Shown in pieces: positions 63,943-64,000 of a stretch of DNA of 64,000 bases (position 1 is the stretch's first letter; the number at the start of each line of letters is the position of its first letter). The DNA lies in NCBI RefSeq assembly GCF_036417845.1, contig NC_089979.1, forward strand, positions 26,291,958-26,355,957, given 5' to 3'. Both the position numbers and the translations under genes were made by a program. This stretch comes from Apteryx mantelli (taxonomy: Eukaryota; Chordata; Aves; Apterygiformes; Apterygidae). A model generated the notes under the pieces. That model saw only the letters and a program-made list of their open reading frames with translations. It made no database searches and had not been told where the DNA came from.

Positions 63943-64000
63943 CTGTCATCTCCACCATATAATCTGTATTGAAATGGATGACTACAATGTTCTACTTTCT

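Larger units (their letters stand above)
54562..64000 (-). other. RGS22: RGS22 gene, 3' part
   Basis: RGS22 is a large (human about 1,264 residues) protein with several RGS domains that binds G-alpha subunits and is expressed in testis. Identity here rests on position (minus strand, next to COX6C as in human) and on four spliced exons whose phases join in one frame. Together they give a sequence with a hydrophobic/aromatic helix (FALLFKFWQNFCEF), a lysine-rich linker, a serine-rich block with SSPYGYVQQ, and a coiled segment (YIEALEQERILLKMQEDLEK). I have no database alignment, so the gene name is an inference from synteny. The 5' end lies beyond the right edge and the exact 3' end is unresolved. 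Confidence 0.7.

Overview
The window is vertebrate nuclear DNA, almost certainly from a bird. Genes are split into short exons with GT-AG introns. One promoter sits in a CpG island. A CR1 retroposon of the typical avian kind lies at about 41.5-41.95 kb, and a few very old MIR-like and palindromic repeat remnants are scattered elsewhere. The gene order VPS13B (+) - COX6C (-) - RGS22 (-) is the one known from human 8q22. Nothing prokaryotic, viral or CRISPR-like was seen.

1-31.9 kb holds the 3' end of VPS13B (COH1) on the + strand. Eleven coding exons join in a single frame with every splice phase agreeing, and encode the last 892 residues. These cover the end of the adaptor-binding side, the family-wide C-terminal domain, the amphipathic-helix (ATG2_C/DHL-like) segment and the PH-like tail. 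They are followed by a 3' UTR of about 1.85 kb with a poly(A) signal at 31903.

34.9-40.6 kb holds the complete coding region of COX6C on the - strand (77 codons in two exons). It has a probable 5' non-coding exon in a CpG island at 40.3-41.3 kb and a probable final exon that is only 3' UTR at 34.9-35.0 kb. VPS13B and COX6C are convergent, with about 3 kb between their 3' ends.

About 54.5-64 kb holds the 3' part of RGS22 on the - strand. Four exons are well supported by splice sites and compatible phases. The very 3' end is ambiguous: two mutually exclusive candidates are given. A candidate 5'-most exon near 63.9 kb is weak.

The three genes share no pathway. VPS13B is a bridge-type lipid transfer protein of the Golgi/endosome, COX6C is an inner-membrane subunit of cytochrome c oxidase, and RGS22 is a multi-RGS-domain protein of germ cells. 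They are neighbours by conserved synteny. I found no convincing undescribed system. The most useful second looks are the run of symmetric VPS13B exons, the unresolved RGS22 terminus, the GC-rich intronic patch at 10.7-11.2 kb and the ancient repeat remnants.
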